Shown in pieces: positions 24,534 through 32,732 of a DNA stretch of 41,547 bases (position 1 is the stretch's first letter; each line of letters opens with the position of its first letter). Made by a program: the position numbers and the translations under genes. The notes under the pieces are model-generated. The model worked only from the letters and a program-made list of their open reading frames with translations. It ran no database searches and was not told the origin of the DNA. Source of the DNA: Owenweeksia sp964619125. GTDB taxonomy: Bacteria > Bacteroidota > Bacteroidia > Flavobacteriales > Schleiferiaceae. The stretch spans positions 1-41,547 of the forward strand of contig CAZUCA010000026.1 of assembly GCA_964619125.1 (NCBI GenBank). The letters run 5' to 3'.

Positions 24534-24541
24534 TTAATTTG
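24534..24541 (+). promoter_or_regulatory. Weak -7-like element before the DUF2851 gene
   Basis: TTAATTTG (24534-24541) is one base off TAnnTTTG and has a TTG 18 bases upstream (24513-24515). It would give a leader of about 40 bases to ATG 24589 and supports that start over the in-frame TTG 24544. Confidence 0.25.
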
Positions 24542-24588
24542 TATTGGGCCAAAGCGAATTTTTTGCTGACGGCCAATACCAAACCAAC

Positions 24589-25857
24589 ATGACCGAAGAA
24601 TTTCTGCACTACCTCTGGAAGTTTCAGCTGTTTGAAAAGGCCGGCTTACAGACTACGGCGGGGGAGTCCATAAACATAATCCATCCCGGCTACCACAATC
24701 ACGATGCCGGTCCTGACTTCAGTGAAGCGCGAATTCAATTGGGTCAGCAACTCTGGGTGGGTAATCTCGAAATTCACATCAAATCAAGCGATTGGTTACG
24801 GCATGGTCATCAACGAGATGCGGCCTATAAAAATGTGGTACTGCATGTGGTGTATGAGCACGATAAGGAAGTGCTTAACCATAATGAGCAGCCATTACCA
24901 GTACTGGAATTGAAAGGGCTCTTCGACGAGTACCTGTACTGGCGCTATGAACAACTTATTCAGCACAGTGATCCCATTCCCTGCGCCCCTCAGTTTAAGC
25001 AGGTTGACAATATGATTGTTGAAAGCATGCTTGAACGCAGTTTGGTGGAGCGCCTGCAGCAAAAGTCTGAACGGATAATGGAGCTATGGGATGCCAACGG
25101 AAAGGACTGGAACGAAACTTTTTACCAGTGGATGGCCCATGGCTTCGGTCTTAAGGTAAATGCCGAACCGATGTTGATGCTGGCCCGGCAGCTTCCACAG
25201 GGGATCCTGGCCCGCCACAAAGACAATCTCTTTCAACTGGAGGCCTTACTGTTTGGGGTGAGTGGTATGCTAACTGACAACGATGATGATTATGCCCTGG
25301 AGCTTAAAAAGGAATTTGAATTTCTGGCGCGTAAATATCAGCTGGGGGCTTTTGATCCGGTTATCTGGAAATACTCACGAATCCGGCCGGCGGCTTTCCC
25401 TGACCTGCGTATCGGACAGTTCGCGGCCCTTATTCACCGCAGCGAAAACCTCTTTTCCAAAATTCTGGGCCTGGGTTCCATGCAGGTTCTGAATCAGTTA
25501 CTGGGCGATTCGCCATCGCTGTACTGGCGTGAGCATTATCGCTTTGGCCTGCCGCATAAGCGGGCTGGAGGCGGCATGGGCGAGCGCTTTCAACAGTTGT
25601 TGGTGATCAACGTAATTGTGCCTTTCCTTTTTATATACGGCAGGCTCAGAGACGAAGCTTTTTACCAGCAGCGCGCTTTTGACCTGCTCGATCAAATGGC
25701 AGGGGAAGACAATAAGGTTACACGCATATACCGTGCTCTTGGTCTTTCCATTACCTCCGCCTTTAGCTCCCAGGCGGTCTTGCAATTGCACAATTCCTAT
25801 TGCAGCCCTAAAAAATGTTTAAATTGCAGCGTCGGAACTTTTCTGCTCAAATCATGA
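24589..25857 (+). CDS. DUF2851 family protein
   Basis: The 422-residue protein matches the DUF2851 pattern. It opens MTEEFLHYLWKFQLFEKAGL and contains PGYHNHDAGPDFSEARI, WVGNLEIHIKSSDWLRHGHQ and AYKNVVLHVVYEHD in the first 110 residues. A long helical region follows. Near the C-terminus CSPKKCLNCSVG carries three Cys in short spacing, a possible metal-binding cluster. The biochemical role is unknown. Start ATG 24589 is chosen because it gives the family's usual N-terminus. The stop overlaps the next start (ATGA). Confidence 0.85.
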   Translation: MTEEFLHYLWKFQLFEKAGLQTTAGESINIIHPGYHNHDAGPDFSEARIQLGQQLWVGNLEIHIKSSDWLRHGHQRDAAYKNVVLHVVYEHDKEVLNHNEQPLPVLELKGLFDEYLYWRYEQLIQHSDPIPCAPQFKQVDNMIVESMLERSLVERLQQKSERIMELWDANGKDWNETFYQWMAHGFGLKVNAEPMLMLARQLPQGILARHKDNLFQLEALLFGVSGMLTDNDDDYALELKKEFEFLARKYQLGAFDPVIWKYSRIRPAAFPDLRIGQFAALIHRSENLFSKILGLGSMQVLNQLLGDSPSLYWREHYRFGLPHKRAGGGMGERFQQLLVINVIVPFLFIYGRLRDEAFYQQRAFDLLDQMAGEDNKVTRIYRALGLSITSAFSSQAVLQLHNSYCSPKKCLNCSVGTFLLKS

Positions 25858-26081
25858 ACAGCATCGAAAAATTAAGGGATTATTGTGAGCGCAGGGGCTA
25901 TGAAGTGTGCGCGCGTATGGGTGATCGCATGGGGATTCGTCCCGGGGTGGTGCGCCTTTACTTTATCTACATTTCCTTTTTGTCCTTTGGTTCGCCCATT
26001 ATTATTTACATGTTCCTGGCCTTTTGGCTGCGCATTAAAGATTATCTCAAACCCTCCCGTCGGTCCGTCCTGGATTTGTAG
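25854..26081 (+). CDS. PspC-domain membrane protein
   Basis: A 75-residue protein with ARMGDRMGIRPGVVRLYFIYISFLSFGSP (split: ARMGDRMGIRP, VVRLYFIYISFLSFG) and one or two hydrophobic stretches, followed by a basic end. This is the PspC pattern, and such proteins sense envelope stress in some systems. ATG 25854 overlaps the DUF2851 stop by 4 bases and is preferred to an ATG 39 bases earlier inside that gene. The K-channel gene starts 12 bases later, so the three are probably one operon. Confidence 0.8.
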   Translation: MNSIEKLRDYCERRGYEVCARMGDRMGIRPGVVRLYFIYISFLSFGSPIIIYMFLAFWLRIKDYLKPSRRSVLDL

Positions 26082-26093
26082 TAAATTTTAGGG

Positions 26094-27107
26094 GTGTTTC
26101 GCTTTAGCATATTTCGCAATCTCTATATCGTCATGCTGGTGCTGGTTCTGGTCATCGGTGTGGGGGTGCTGGGCTTTCGCCTGATAGAGTCTTATAGCTG
26201 GATGGAGTCATTTTACATGACCATTATCACCATCAGCACGGTGGGTTTTAAGGAAGTGCGGCCTCTGAGCGATAGCGGCCAGCTTTTTACCTCCGTATTA
26301 ATCATCTCCAGTTTTGGTACTTTTGCCTACGGCGTGTCCCTTATTACCGGTAGTATCTTAAGCGGTGAATTGGGCCGGTATTACAAACTCTATCGCTTGG
26401 AAAAAGAAATTCACAAACTCAAGGATCACGTCATTATCTGCGGCTTTGGCCGTAATGGCAGGCGCGCCGCCAAAAAGCTGGAAGCTTATGGTCAGGCCTA
26501 TGTTATCATAGAAAAAGACGAGGAAATAATAAAGGAGTGGGTGCTGCCTCAAAAGCTGCTGCACCTGCAGGGTGATGCCACTCTCGATGAGGTATTACAT
26601 CGTGCCGGTATTGAGCAGGCCCGCGCTCTGATAAGTACGCTTAGTGAGGATGCCGCCAATGTGTATACCGTTATTACCGCCCGCCAGATTTGTCCCGAAA
26701 TACATATCATCACCCGGGCCAGCAGTGCCAGTGCCGAAGGAAAACTGCGGGCAGTGGGTGCCAATCACGTGGTGATGCCCGAAGGGGTAGGAGGGGCACA
26801 TATGGCCACGCTGGTGGTATCGCCCGATCTGGTTGAATTTCTTGACTCTATCTCAGTAGATGGCAGTTCGGCCATAAACCTGCAGGTGGTGGAGGTACGG
26901 CAACTTACCGATCATTCCGGTAAAATGCGACTTACCGATCTGGCCCTGCGGCAAAAAACCGGCTGCTCAATAATAGGCTTGCGCTCTGAGGAGGGTGAAA
27001 CCATTATTAACCCCGACGCCAATACGGTGATTATGCCCAACTCCAAGTTGTTTGTGCTGGGTAAGCCGGAAGAGATAAAGCACCTGTACCAATTACTGCA
27101 AAGCTGA
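26094..27107 (+). CDS. Two-helix potassium channel with RCK (TrkA-N/TrkA-C) domain
   Basis: The 337-residue protein starts at GTG. It has two membrane helices around a pore loop (MTIITISTVGFKEVRP, filter T49-V50-G51-F52). The cytoplasmic nucleotide-binding RCK domain begins at about residue 110 (VIICGFGRNGRRAA, Rossmann motif 117-122), and a TrkA-C domain begins at about 250. The filter reads TVGF followed by KE, in place of the common TVGYGD; such variants occur in bacterial channels. It is likely a ligand-gated potassium channel of the MthK type. It forms an operon with the PspC-domain and DUF2851 genes. Confidence 0.9.
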   Translation: MFRFSIFRNLYIVMLVLVLVIGVGVLGFRLIESYSWMESFYMTIITISTVGFKEVRPLSDSGQLFTSVLIISSFGTFAYGVSLITGSILSGELGRYYKLYRLEKEIHKLKDHVIICGFGRNGRRAAKKLEAYGQAYVIIEKDEEIIKEWVLPQKLLHLQGDATLDEVLHRAGIEQARALISTLSEDAANVYTVITARQICPEIHIITRASSASAEGKLRAVGANHVVMPEGVGGAHMATLVVSPDLVEFLDSISVDGSSAINLQVVEVRQLTDHSGKMRLTDLALRQKTGCSIIGLRSEEGETIINPDANTVIMPNSKLFVLGKPEEIKHLYQLLQS

Positions 27108-27181
27108 TACTATAAATTACCCGGCTCCGATTTGTGGCTAGCTAATTTTCCACTAGGTTCGCGGGCAAATATTATTCATTC

Positions 27182-28084
27182 ATGAAGATCCTCATTACCG
27201 GTTCCAATGGTCTGCTGGGCCAAAAACTCGTTCATAAACTCGCTCAGGATGCCGCGGTGCAAGTGGTGGCCACCTCACGCGGGGCCAATCGCCTCAAAAA
27301 GGGTGATGGCTATCGTTATATTCCTATGGATATTACATCGCAAACGGAAGTTGACCGGGTAATGGATGAGGTGAAGCCGCAGGTGGTAATTAATACTGCC
27401 GCCATGACCAATGTGGATGCTTGTGAGAGCGATAAGGAAAATTGCTGGAAACTTAATGTGGAGGCCGTGCAGTACCTGGTAGAGGCCAGTATTCGTAATA
27501 ACAGCCACCTGGTGCATCTCTCCACCGATTTTATTTTCGACGGCAAAAAGGGGCCCTATCATGAGGATGATGCTCCGAACCCCTTGAGTTATTACGGCAA
27601 GTCGAAGCTGGCTTCAGAAGAAGTGATCGCTAAGAGTAAGGTGAAGGCGGCTATTCTCCGCACAGTATTGGTGTATGGCATTGCCGAGGATATGAGCCGC
27701 TCCAACATCGTATTATGGGCCAAGAGTGCCCTGGAGCAGGGTAAGAAAATCAATGTAGTAGACGACCAGTTTCGCTCACCCACCCTGGCCGAAGATCTTG
27801 CCGATGGTTGCATACTGGCGGCTAAAAAGGAAGCCGAAGGCGTTTACAACATCTCCGGTAAGGACCAATTGAGCGTTTTGGAAATTGTATGGACGGTGGC
27901 CGACCATTGGGGCCTCGATAAGGGTCTGATTACCGCCGTGAGCTCTAACACCCTCGATCAGGCTGCTCAGCGCCCCCCCAAAACCGGCTTTGTGCTCGAT
28001 AAAGCCCGTAAGGAGCTGGGTTATGAGCCCCACAGTTTCCGGGAGGGACTGGCGCTGGTGGAAAAGCAGCTGGCTGCCAATTAA
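27182..28084 (+). CDS. RmlD-like SDR family reductase (dTDP-4-dehydrorhamnose reductase type)
   Basis: An extended short-chain dehydrogenase of 300 residues. The NAD(P) site is ITGSNGLLGQ at residues 4-13, the NTAAMTNVDACE loop is at about 72, and the catalytic Tyr-Lys is in LSYYGKSKLASEE. The substrate-binding fold fits RmlD (PF04321). In rhamnose synthesis such enzymes reduce dTDP-4-keto-rhamnose. No other rml gene is nearby, so the true substrate may be another nucleotide sugar. It is 74 bases after the potassium channel gene, with its own leader. Confidence 0.85.
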   Translation: MKILITGSNGLLGQKLVHKLAQDAAVQVVATSRGANRLKKGDGYRYIPMDITSQTEVDRVMDEVKPQVVINTAAMTNVDACESDKENCWKLNVEAVQYLVEASIRNNSHLVHLSTDFIFDGKKGPYHEDDAPNPLSYYGKSKLASEEVIAKSKVKAAILRTVLVYGIAEDMSRSNIVLWAKSALEQGKKINVVDDQFRSPTLAEDLADGCILAAKKEAEGVYNISGKDQLSVLEIVWTVADHWGLDKGLITAVSSNTLDQAAQRPPKTGFVLDKARKELGYEPHSFREGLALVEKQLAAN

Positions 28085-28137
28085 AAACCCCGGCAGCTGC
28101 TGCCACCGGAGTTCTATTCAAGAGCAACCGTAAATAG

Positions 28138-30171
28138 TTAGCCTTTCACTTTTTTTGCCGCTTCCTTAGGCTGCAGATGCTTGGCTAAAAAGCCGAGCAT
28201 AAGCTTATTGGCTTCAATGCGGTTTTCTTCATTATGGAAACCATGGCCCTCGTCGTACTTCACAATATAGGGTACCTCTACATTGTTTTTCCGCAGGGCT
28301 TTTACAATCTGATCCGATTCATCCACATTCACCCGCGGATCGTTGGCACCCTGAATAACCATCAGCGGAGTCTGAATTCTATCGACGTGGAAAACCGGTG
28401 AGGCCTTGTAAAGCATCAGGCTGTCTTCGGTGCTGGTGGGGTCGCCCACCATTTCATACATCATATCCAGGTAGGGTTTCCAATAGGGCGGAATGGTGTT
28501 CATGAAGGTGAAGAGGTTACTTACCCCCACGTAGTCAATGGCGGCGGCGTATAAATCCGGGGTAAAGGTTACCCCCGAAAGGGTGGCATAACCGCCATAA
28601 CTGCCGCCAAAGATGGCAATGCGGTCGGGGTCGGCAATACCCTGGTCAATTAACCATTGGGCACCATCAGTAATGTCATTTTGCATTTCCTGGCCCCACT
28701 TTTTAAAGCCGGCTTCCCAAAACTGGCGACCATAGCCGGTAGAACCCCGGAAGTTCATTTGCAACACTGCATAACCCCGGCTGGCAAACATCTGTGCGTA
28801 TGAATCCCAACCCCAGTTGTCGCGGGCCCAGGGGCCACCGTGGGGGTTAATTACCACCGGCAGGTTCCTGGCATTTTCCTTGTCCTTGGGAAGGGTGAGG
28901 TAGGCTGGAATGGTCATCCCATCACGGCTTTGGTAACTGACAGCCTTCATAGTGGCCATGTCTGCTTCATTTAACCAGGGGCTTACCTCGCTTATCTTCT
29001 GAATCTTGTCAGTTTTTTTGTCGTAAAAGTAGTAGGCTCCCAGGGAGCGGTCGCTGTAGGTGCGTACCAAAAACTTGTCTTCCGCTTTATTGCTGCTGGT
29101 AATCACCACCTCTTTACCGCTTAGCTCTTTTTCCAGCCGCCGGTATATCCTATCAGTTTCATCGTCAAGGAATTTGCGCTTACGCTTATCGATATTATAG
29201 CTTACACTGGTAAGCACCTTGCGCTTGCGCGAATAGCTCAGGCCTCCGGCATCCACCTTATCGTGCAGAAATATGGGCTGACCAATTTCCTCACCGCTTT
29301 GCAGGTCAATTTTTACCACTGCATCTTTATCACGTTTTAGATTTGATAAGGCATATACATTTTTGTTGTCGAAAGTGAAGAACAGCGGGCTAAGGGTTTC
29401 TTTAAAGGAAATAGTGCGTACTTTCTCAAAATCGTTATCCTCGCTGGCCCGGTGCATTAGGGTGTTATTCACTCCATCAGTGGTCATGGCGATGCGCAAC
29501 TTACCATCGTGATCAGTCATCCAAGAGGTAATGTTGCCGGGATTTTCATAAAGCATTTTCATCTCCCCGTTTTTTATATTAAGCCGGTAGGGATCAAAAA
29601 TTTGCTTATTGCGCTTATTCATACCGATAATGATCTCGTCGGGATGGTCTTCAAGGTCATCAATTATTTGCACCCGGATATTTTCAAAAGGGGTTAGGTC
29701 GATATTGTTTGACCCATCGATATTCACAGCATAGGCATGATAGTTTTCATCGCCGCCATTATCCTTTATATAAATGAGCCGCTGGTCGTTAGCCCACATA
29801 TAGCCGGCAATATCGCGGTCTGTTTCGCTGGTAATGCGGGTAGCTTCTTCATTTCCAATCTTCTGAATAAAAATGTTCATACGGTTTTGGTAGGGGCCCT
29901 TGTAGGAGACATATTCGCCATTGGGTGAAATTTGAAAGCTGGCTTTCTCGGGGTTACGGAAAAAGTCTTCCACGCTGTATTTGTAGTCGCCCTTGGCCAG
30001 ATTCATCAGTTCCCTTAGTTCTTCAGGGCTGGAAGGCAGGCTGGTGTCACCTTTCTTTTCACCCGGATCTGAATTAATTAGTGTGGGTGGTGAACTGGGA
30101 GTGTAGGCCGTTAACAGAATTGCCACGGCGGTAATCAAGAGGCTGGGGACTGGGGTATGGATTAATTTCAT
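28138..30171 (-). CDS. S9 family prolyl oligopeptidase-type serine peptidase
   Basis: The 677-residue protein (ATG 30171; an upstream in-frame TTG is less likely) begins with a hydrophobic export segment (MKLIHTPVPSLLITAVAILL). An N-terminal beta-propeller of about 370 residues follows, then an alpha/beta-hydrolase domain. The triad is S524 (GGSYGGYA), D611 (QGANDPRV) and H643 (DEGHGFHNEENR). The oxyanion region NPHGGPWARDNWGWDSYAQ is typical of acylaminoacyl and dipeptidyl peptidases. It probably trims peptides in the periplasm. It converges with the RmlD-like gene, 53 bases apart. Confidence 0.93.
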   Translation of the reverse strand: MKLIHTPVPSLLITAVAILLTAYTPSSPPTLINSDPGEKKGDTSLPSSPEELRELMNLAKGDYKYSVEDFFRNPEKASFQISPNGEYVSYKGPYQNRMNIFIQKIGNEEATRITSETDRDIAGYMWANDQRLIYIKDNGGDENYHAYAVNIDGSNNIDLTPFENIRVQIIDDLEDHPDEIIIGMNKRNKQIFDPYRLNIKNGEMKMLYENPGNITSWMTDHDGKLRIAMTTDGVNNTLMHRASEDNDFEKVRTISFKETLSPLFFTFDNKNVYALSNLKRDKDAVVKIDLQSGEEIGQPIFLHDKVDAGGLSYSRKRKVLTSVSYNIDKRKRKFLDDETDRIYRRLEKELSGKEVVITSSNKAEDKFLVRTYSDRSLGAYYFYDKKTDKIQKISEVSPWLNEADMATMKAVSYQSRDGMTIPAYLTLPKDKENARNLPVVINPHGGPWARDNWGWDSYAQMFASRGYAVLQMNFRGSTGYGRQFWEAGFKKWGQEMQNDITDGAQWLIDQGIADPDRIAIFGGSYGGYATLSGVTFTPDLYAAAIDYVGVSNLFTFMNTIPPYWKPYLDMMYEMVGDPTSTEDSLMLYKASPVFHVDRIQTPLMVIQGANDPRVNVDESDQIVKALRKNNVEVPYIVKYDEGHGFHNEENRIEANKLMLGFLAKHLQPKEAAKKVKG

Positions 30172-30277
30172 TGCTGCTAAAATTTGGTTCAATTAAATAT
30201 AGCGGTAATTCAATGAAGAAATCCTTAAAACTTTGTTAATCAATATAAATTGATAATACTTTTTGGCGATTGCTTCC

Positions 30278-30307
30278 AAAAAAAAAGGAACTGAAAACTC
30301 AGTTCCT
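30278..30307 (-). terminator. Intrinsic terminator after the 2OG-Fe(II) oxygenase gene
   Basis: On the minus strand AGGAACTGA (30307-30299) pairs perfectly with TCAGTTCCT (30294-30286) around a 4-base loop and runs into a run of nine Ts (30286-30278). Confidence 0.88.
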
Positions 30308-30353
30308 CCTTAATGGGTTTAGCGGGGCCACTTATGGGGTCTCCTGCTAAAAC

Positions 30354-31172
30354 TTATTTTTTGTTCTTGTCCTGGAAGTCGAGCGACTTTACCCCCAGCG
30401 CCTGCAAAAACTGCTTGGCCCGGATCTTTACGGCTTCCTTGGTGCTGGTTAATACCTTTTTACCCAGGCCTTCGTCGGGGCGGGTCACAAATTTCGAGTC
30501 GCGGTACTTAAAACCTTCACCTATTTCGGTATAGAAGTAAGTATAGAACGACTTGCGCGACTCACCTTCGGGGATATTTATTTTGGAATAGCCGTGAGGA
30601 GAATTGTCATCGGTATAAAAAATTACCGCCCGGTTGTGGCTGGGAGCAATATGATGATGCTTTACTTTCATCTCTTTATCCCATAGCTCCAGGTGGCCGC
30701 CGTATTCATCTTTCCACTCCTTGTTGAGGTAGATCAGCAGGTTTACCCGGCGCCACAGCCCCGCTTCGGGGTTCATATTCACATCCACATGCACATCCAC
30801 ATAGCTGCCATTGGCCCCCTGGTGTACACCTGAACCCAATGAATCGCGGGTGGTAACCAGTCCATCCACCCCGGTTACTGCGCGCATCCACTTATAAAAC
30901 TCCTCACTGTTTACCGATTCGCGCAGCTCGCTAAAAGCGGGATGCCAGCGCTCAAAGTGGTAGTCTTCCGCCTTGTTTTCGTTCAGGCTCTTGCGCTTTA
31001 CATTCAGTGATTCTACCGAAGGGAAATTTTCATAGAGCTTATCAGCAATTTCCTGGTCCAGGAAGTTGTCGAGCACCAGGTGACGGCAGGGAATAGCGGT
31101 GGTAAACTGGCGGTGCAGCTTTTCCCGCGCTTCATCAGAAGTATAGGTGGAGTTTATATGCTTTATATCCAT
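30354..31172 (-). CDS. 2-oxoglutarate/Fe(II)-dependent oxygenase, prolyl-hydroxylase type
   Basis: A 272-residue protein with the double-stranded beta-helix metal motif: H128-x-D130 in SYVDVHVDVN, distal H193 in NSPHGYS, and R206 (GESRKSFYTYFY) for 2-oxoglutarate. This matches the P4Hc/2OG-Fe(II) oxygenase family, which hydroxylates proline or other residues or small molecules. In bacteria these genes often accompany surface polysaccharide or peptide modification. No signal peptide is visible, so it is cytoplasmic. The substrate is unknown. A perfect -7 element precedes it and a terminator follows, so it is a single-gene unit. Confidence 0.88.
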   Translation of the reverse strand: MDIKHINSTYTSDEAREKLHRQFTTAIPCRHLVLDNFLDQEIADKLYENFPSVESLNVKRKSLNENKAEDYHFERWHPAFSELRESVNSEEFYKWMRAVTGVDGLVTTRDSLGSGVHQGANGSYVDVHVDVNMNPEAGLWRRVNLLIYLNKEWKDEYGGHLELWDKEMKVKHHHIAPSHNRAVIFYTDDNSPHGYSKINIPEGESRKSFYTYFYTEIGEGFKYRDSKFVTRPDEGLGKKVLTSTKEAVKIRAKQFLQALGVKSLDFQDKNKK

Positions 31173-31192
31173 GGGTCATCTTTACTAAGCTT

Positions 31193-31200
31193 CAAAACTA
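31193..31200 (-). promoter_or_regulatory. -7 element of the 2OG oxygenase gene
   Basis: On the minus strand TAGTTTTG is a perfect TAnnTTTG, with TTT 19 bases upstream in place of TTG. The predicted leader is about 14 bases. Confidence 0.45.
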
Positions 31201-31575
31201 AGCTTATTTAGAATTATTAAAAATGATTTAAGTCAGAGATTAAGAGCTCATTGAAAAACGCGATAACCAGGCGGTGCTAATACTCCGGGCTTGCAGCTTG
31301 TATCTTGCGGCTCGTGGCCTACATCGTTCTTCCTTAAGGAACGCTGATGCCACAAATGACACCAATTTACACGGTTTTTAGATTTGTAAACCGCCTGTCG
31401 CTTGTAGTTTCCCGGCACCGTATATAGTCTGATACTTAATTAATACTTGATTCCTAATACCGCTTTCGGACCCTCATCGCACTTCCCCGGAACTGGCCTC
31501 GACTACGCTCGGCCAAACCCGGAGGTAATATGCCACTTCGTATTTCAAACTTCGAATTTCCCCACCGCGATCCCG
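31201..31575. repeat. Non-coding stretch with several repeat-like motifs
   Basis: No gene is visible here. The stretch contains GCTTGCAGCTTGTATCTTGC (31289-31308), an ACAAATGACACCAATTTACA block (about 31353-31372), GCCTCGACTACGCTCGGCC (about 31496-31514) and CTTCGTATTTCAAACTTCG (about 31536-31554). Each resembles short intergenic motifs I associate with dispersed repeats in Bacteroidota and other bacteria. Only the rest of the genome could show whether they are repeated; no second copy was noticed in this window. Confidence 0.4.
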
Positions 31576-32358
31576 CTACTTCCGCAACATCCTATACAAT
31601 AAGCCGGGCGCGAATGTGTGCAGCGGCACCGCAAGTAACTCCTTGTTTCCGATATAGGCGTGAAACTTGTCCTTTTGCATAAACTTCAGCAGCTTTTTGG
31701 CAAAGGTATCGGTGGGCATGCCATTTTCCTGGGCCGGACTGTTCTTATTCATTTTACTGCCATCGGGCTTGAGCGAGTTAAGAGTAACGCTGGTTTTGAT
31801 AAAGCCCGGGCACACCACCTGGATTTTGAGTGGTGTGGAGTGTAACTCCTCCTTCAGGCTTTCATAATATAGGCTCACGGCGGCTTTGCTGGCCGAGTAG
31901 GCGGCGAGTTTGGCTTGCCCGAACTTAGCCGCAATACTACTGATAACCGTTATTTGTCCTTTTCCGGCCGCGAGCATCTTGGGGAGAATGGCTTTGCTCA
32001 GGGCTACATTGCCGAAATAATTGATCTCAAACACCTTGCGCTCGACGCTGTTTGCTGTGGCTAAGGAGTCGCCAAACTGGCCAATACCGCCGTTATTGAG
32101 CAATATATCAATACCACCAAATAGCACCCAGGCTTGTTCTACCCACTGCTCCGCCTGCTGGTGCTGCTCCAGGTCAAGCGGCAATACCTGCACTTTATCA
32201 GGATGACTGCAGGTCTGTTGCACTCGTTCCAACTCACTTTTACGTCGCGCTGATAAAATGAGATTGGCACCTTGTGCCGAAAGGGCTTTTGCCGTAGCTT
32301 CGCCAATTCCTGACGAGGCCCCTGTTATCCAGACGGTTTTGTCGTGGTAGTAGGACAT
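31576..32358 (-). CDS. SDR family short-chain dehydrogenase/reductase
   Basis: A classical SDR of 260 residues with cofactor motif TGASSGIG at 12-19, NNGG at 88-91, catalytic Ser near 140-141, and Y154/K158 in LAAYSASKAAV. It reduces or oxidises an alcohol/ketone with NAD(P)(H); the substrate cannot be told. The start is ATG 32358. An in-frame TTG at 32391 lies inside its own -7 element and is rejected. It is divergent from rpmH, with interleaved promoters. Confidence 0.9.
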   Translation of the reverse strand: MSYYHDKTVWITGASSGIGEATAKALSAQGANLILSARRKSELERVQQTCSHPDKVQVLPLDLEQHQQAEQWVEQAWVLFGGIDILLNNGGIGQFGDSLATANSVERKVFEINYFGNVALSKAILPKMLAAGKGQITVISSIAAKFGQAKLAAYSASKAAVSLYYESLKEELHSTPLKIQVVCPGFIKTSVTLNSLKPDGSKMNKNSPAQENGMPTDTFAKKLLKFMQKDKFHAYIGNKELLAVPLHTFAPGLLYRMLRK

Positions 32359-32378
32359 TAAAATGTGGATTTTTAGTG

Positions 32379-32408
32379 TTGGTGGATTCAAAGATAGTCT
32401 TATCTTTG
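32379..32408 (+). promoter_or_regulatory. Promoter of rpmH
   Basis: TTG (32379-32381), 19 bases, TATCTTTG (32401-32408): a full consensus Bacteroidota promoter, with a leader of about 40 bases before the rpmH ATG. Confidence 0.75.
32389..32396 (-). promoter_or_regulatory. -7 element of the SDR gene, inside the rpmH promoter
   Basis: On the minus strand TATCTTTG (32396-32389) is a perfect match, giving a leader of about 24 bases to ATG 32358. It lies wholly within the spacer of the opposing rpmH promoter (32379-32408). Confidence 0.55.
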
Positions 32409-32454
32409 CAGCCCGAAAAAATTAGAATAAGAGCACGGTTAAAGATATATTGAA

Positions 32455-32613
32455 ATGAAACGCACGTATCAACCTTCGAACAGAAAGAGAAAGAACAAGC
32501 ACGGTTTCCGTGAGAGAATGTCTTCCGCAAGCGGCCGCAAAGTGCTGGCTTCACGCCGAGCTAAAGGACGTAAAAGACTGACCGTTTCTGATGGTGCTAA
32601 CCATAAAGGTTAA
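32455..32613 (+). CDS. rpmH: Ribosomal protein bL34
   Basis: A 52-residue, very basic protein beginning MKRTYQPSNRKRKNKHGF and continuing RERMSSASGRKVLASRRAKG, the near-invariant bL34 sequence. It sits in the large ribosomal subunit and binds 23S rRNA. It is too short for common length cut-offs but is supported by a perfect promoter upstream and a terminator 26 bases downstream. The usual neighbours of rpmH in many bacteria (rnpA, dnaA) are absent; here carB follows. Confidence 0.98.
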   Translation: MKRTYQPSNRKRKNKHGFRERMSSASGRKVLASRRAKGRKRLTVSDGANHKG

Positions 32614-32639
32614 GATGCTGCTTCGTTTCTGAAAAAATC

Positions 32640-32672
32640 AAGGTGTTGCCAGGAGGTAACACCTTTTTTTTT
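32640..32672 (+). terminator. Intrinsic terminator after rpmH
   Basis: An 11-bp stem (32640-32650 with 32655-32665, one G-T pair) with AGGA loop runs into T32664-32672. Confidence 0.9.
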
Positions 32673-32682
32673 GCCTGACCCT

Positions 32683-32690
32683 TACCTTTG
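32683..32690 (+). promoter_or_regulatory. -7 element of carB
   Basis: TACCTTTG is a perfect TAnnTTTG, with a T run in place of the -33 TTG. The predicted leader is about 36 bases to ATG 32733. An in-frame TTG at 32688 overlaps the element and so is not the start. Confidence 0.5.
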
Positions 32691-32732
32691 CCATTCTGTT
32701 TCACAACACCCAAAAAGATAAGCCCCACAACT

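Noticed and set aside
28085..28137. GGCAGC/GCTGCC palindrome between convergent genes as a terminator
   Set aside because: The stem has almost no loop and no T tract on either side.
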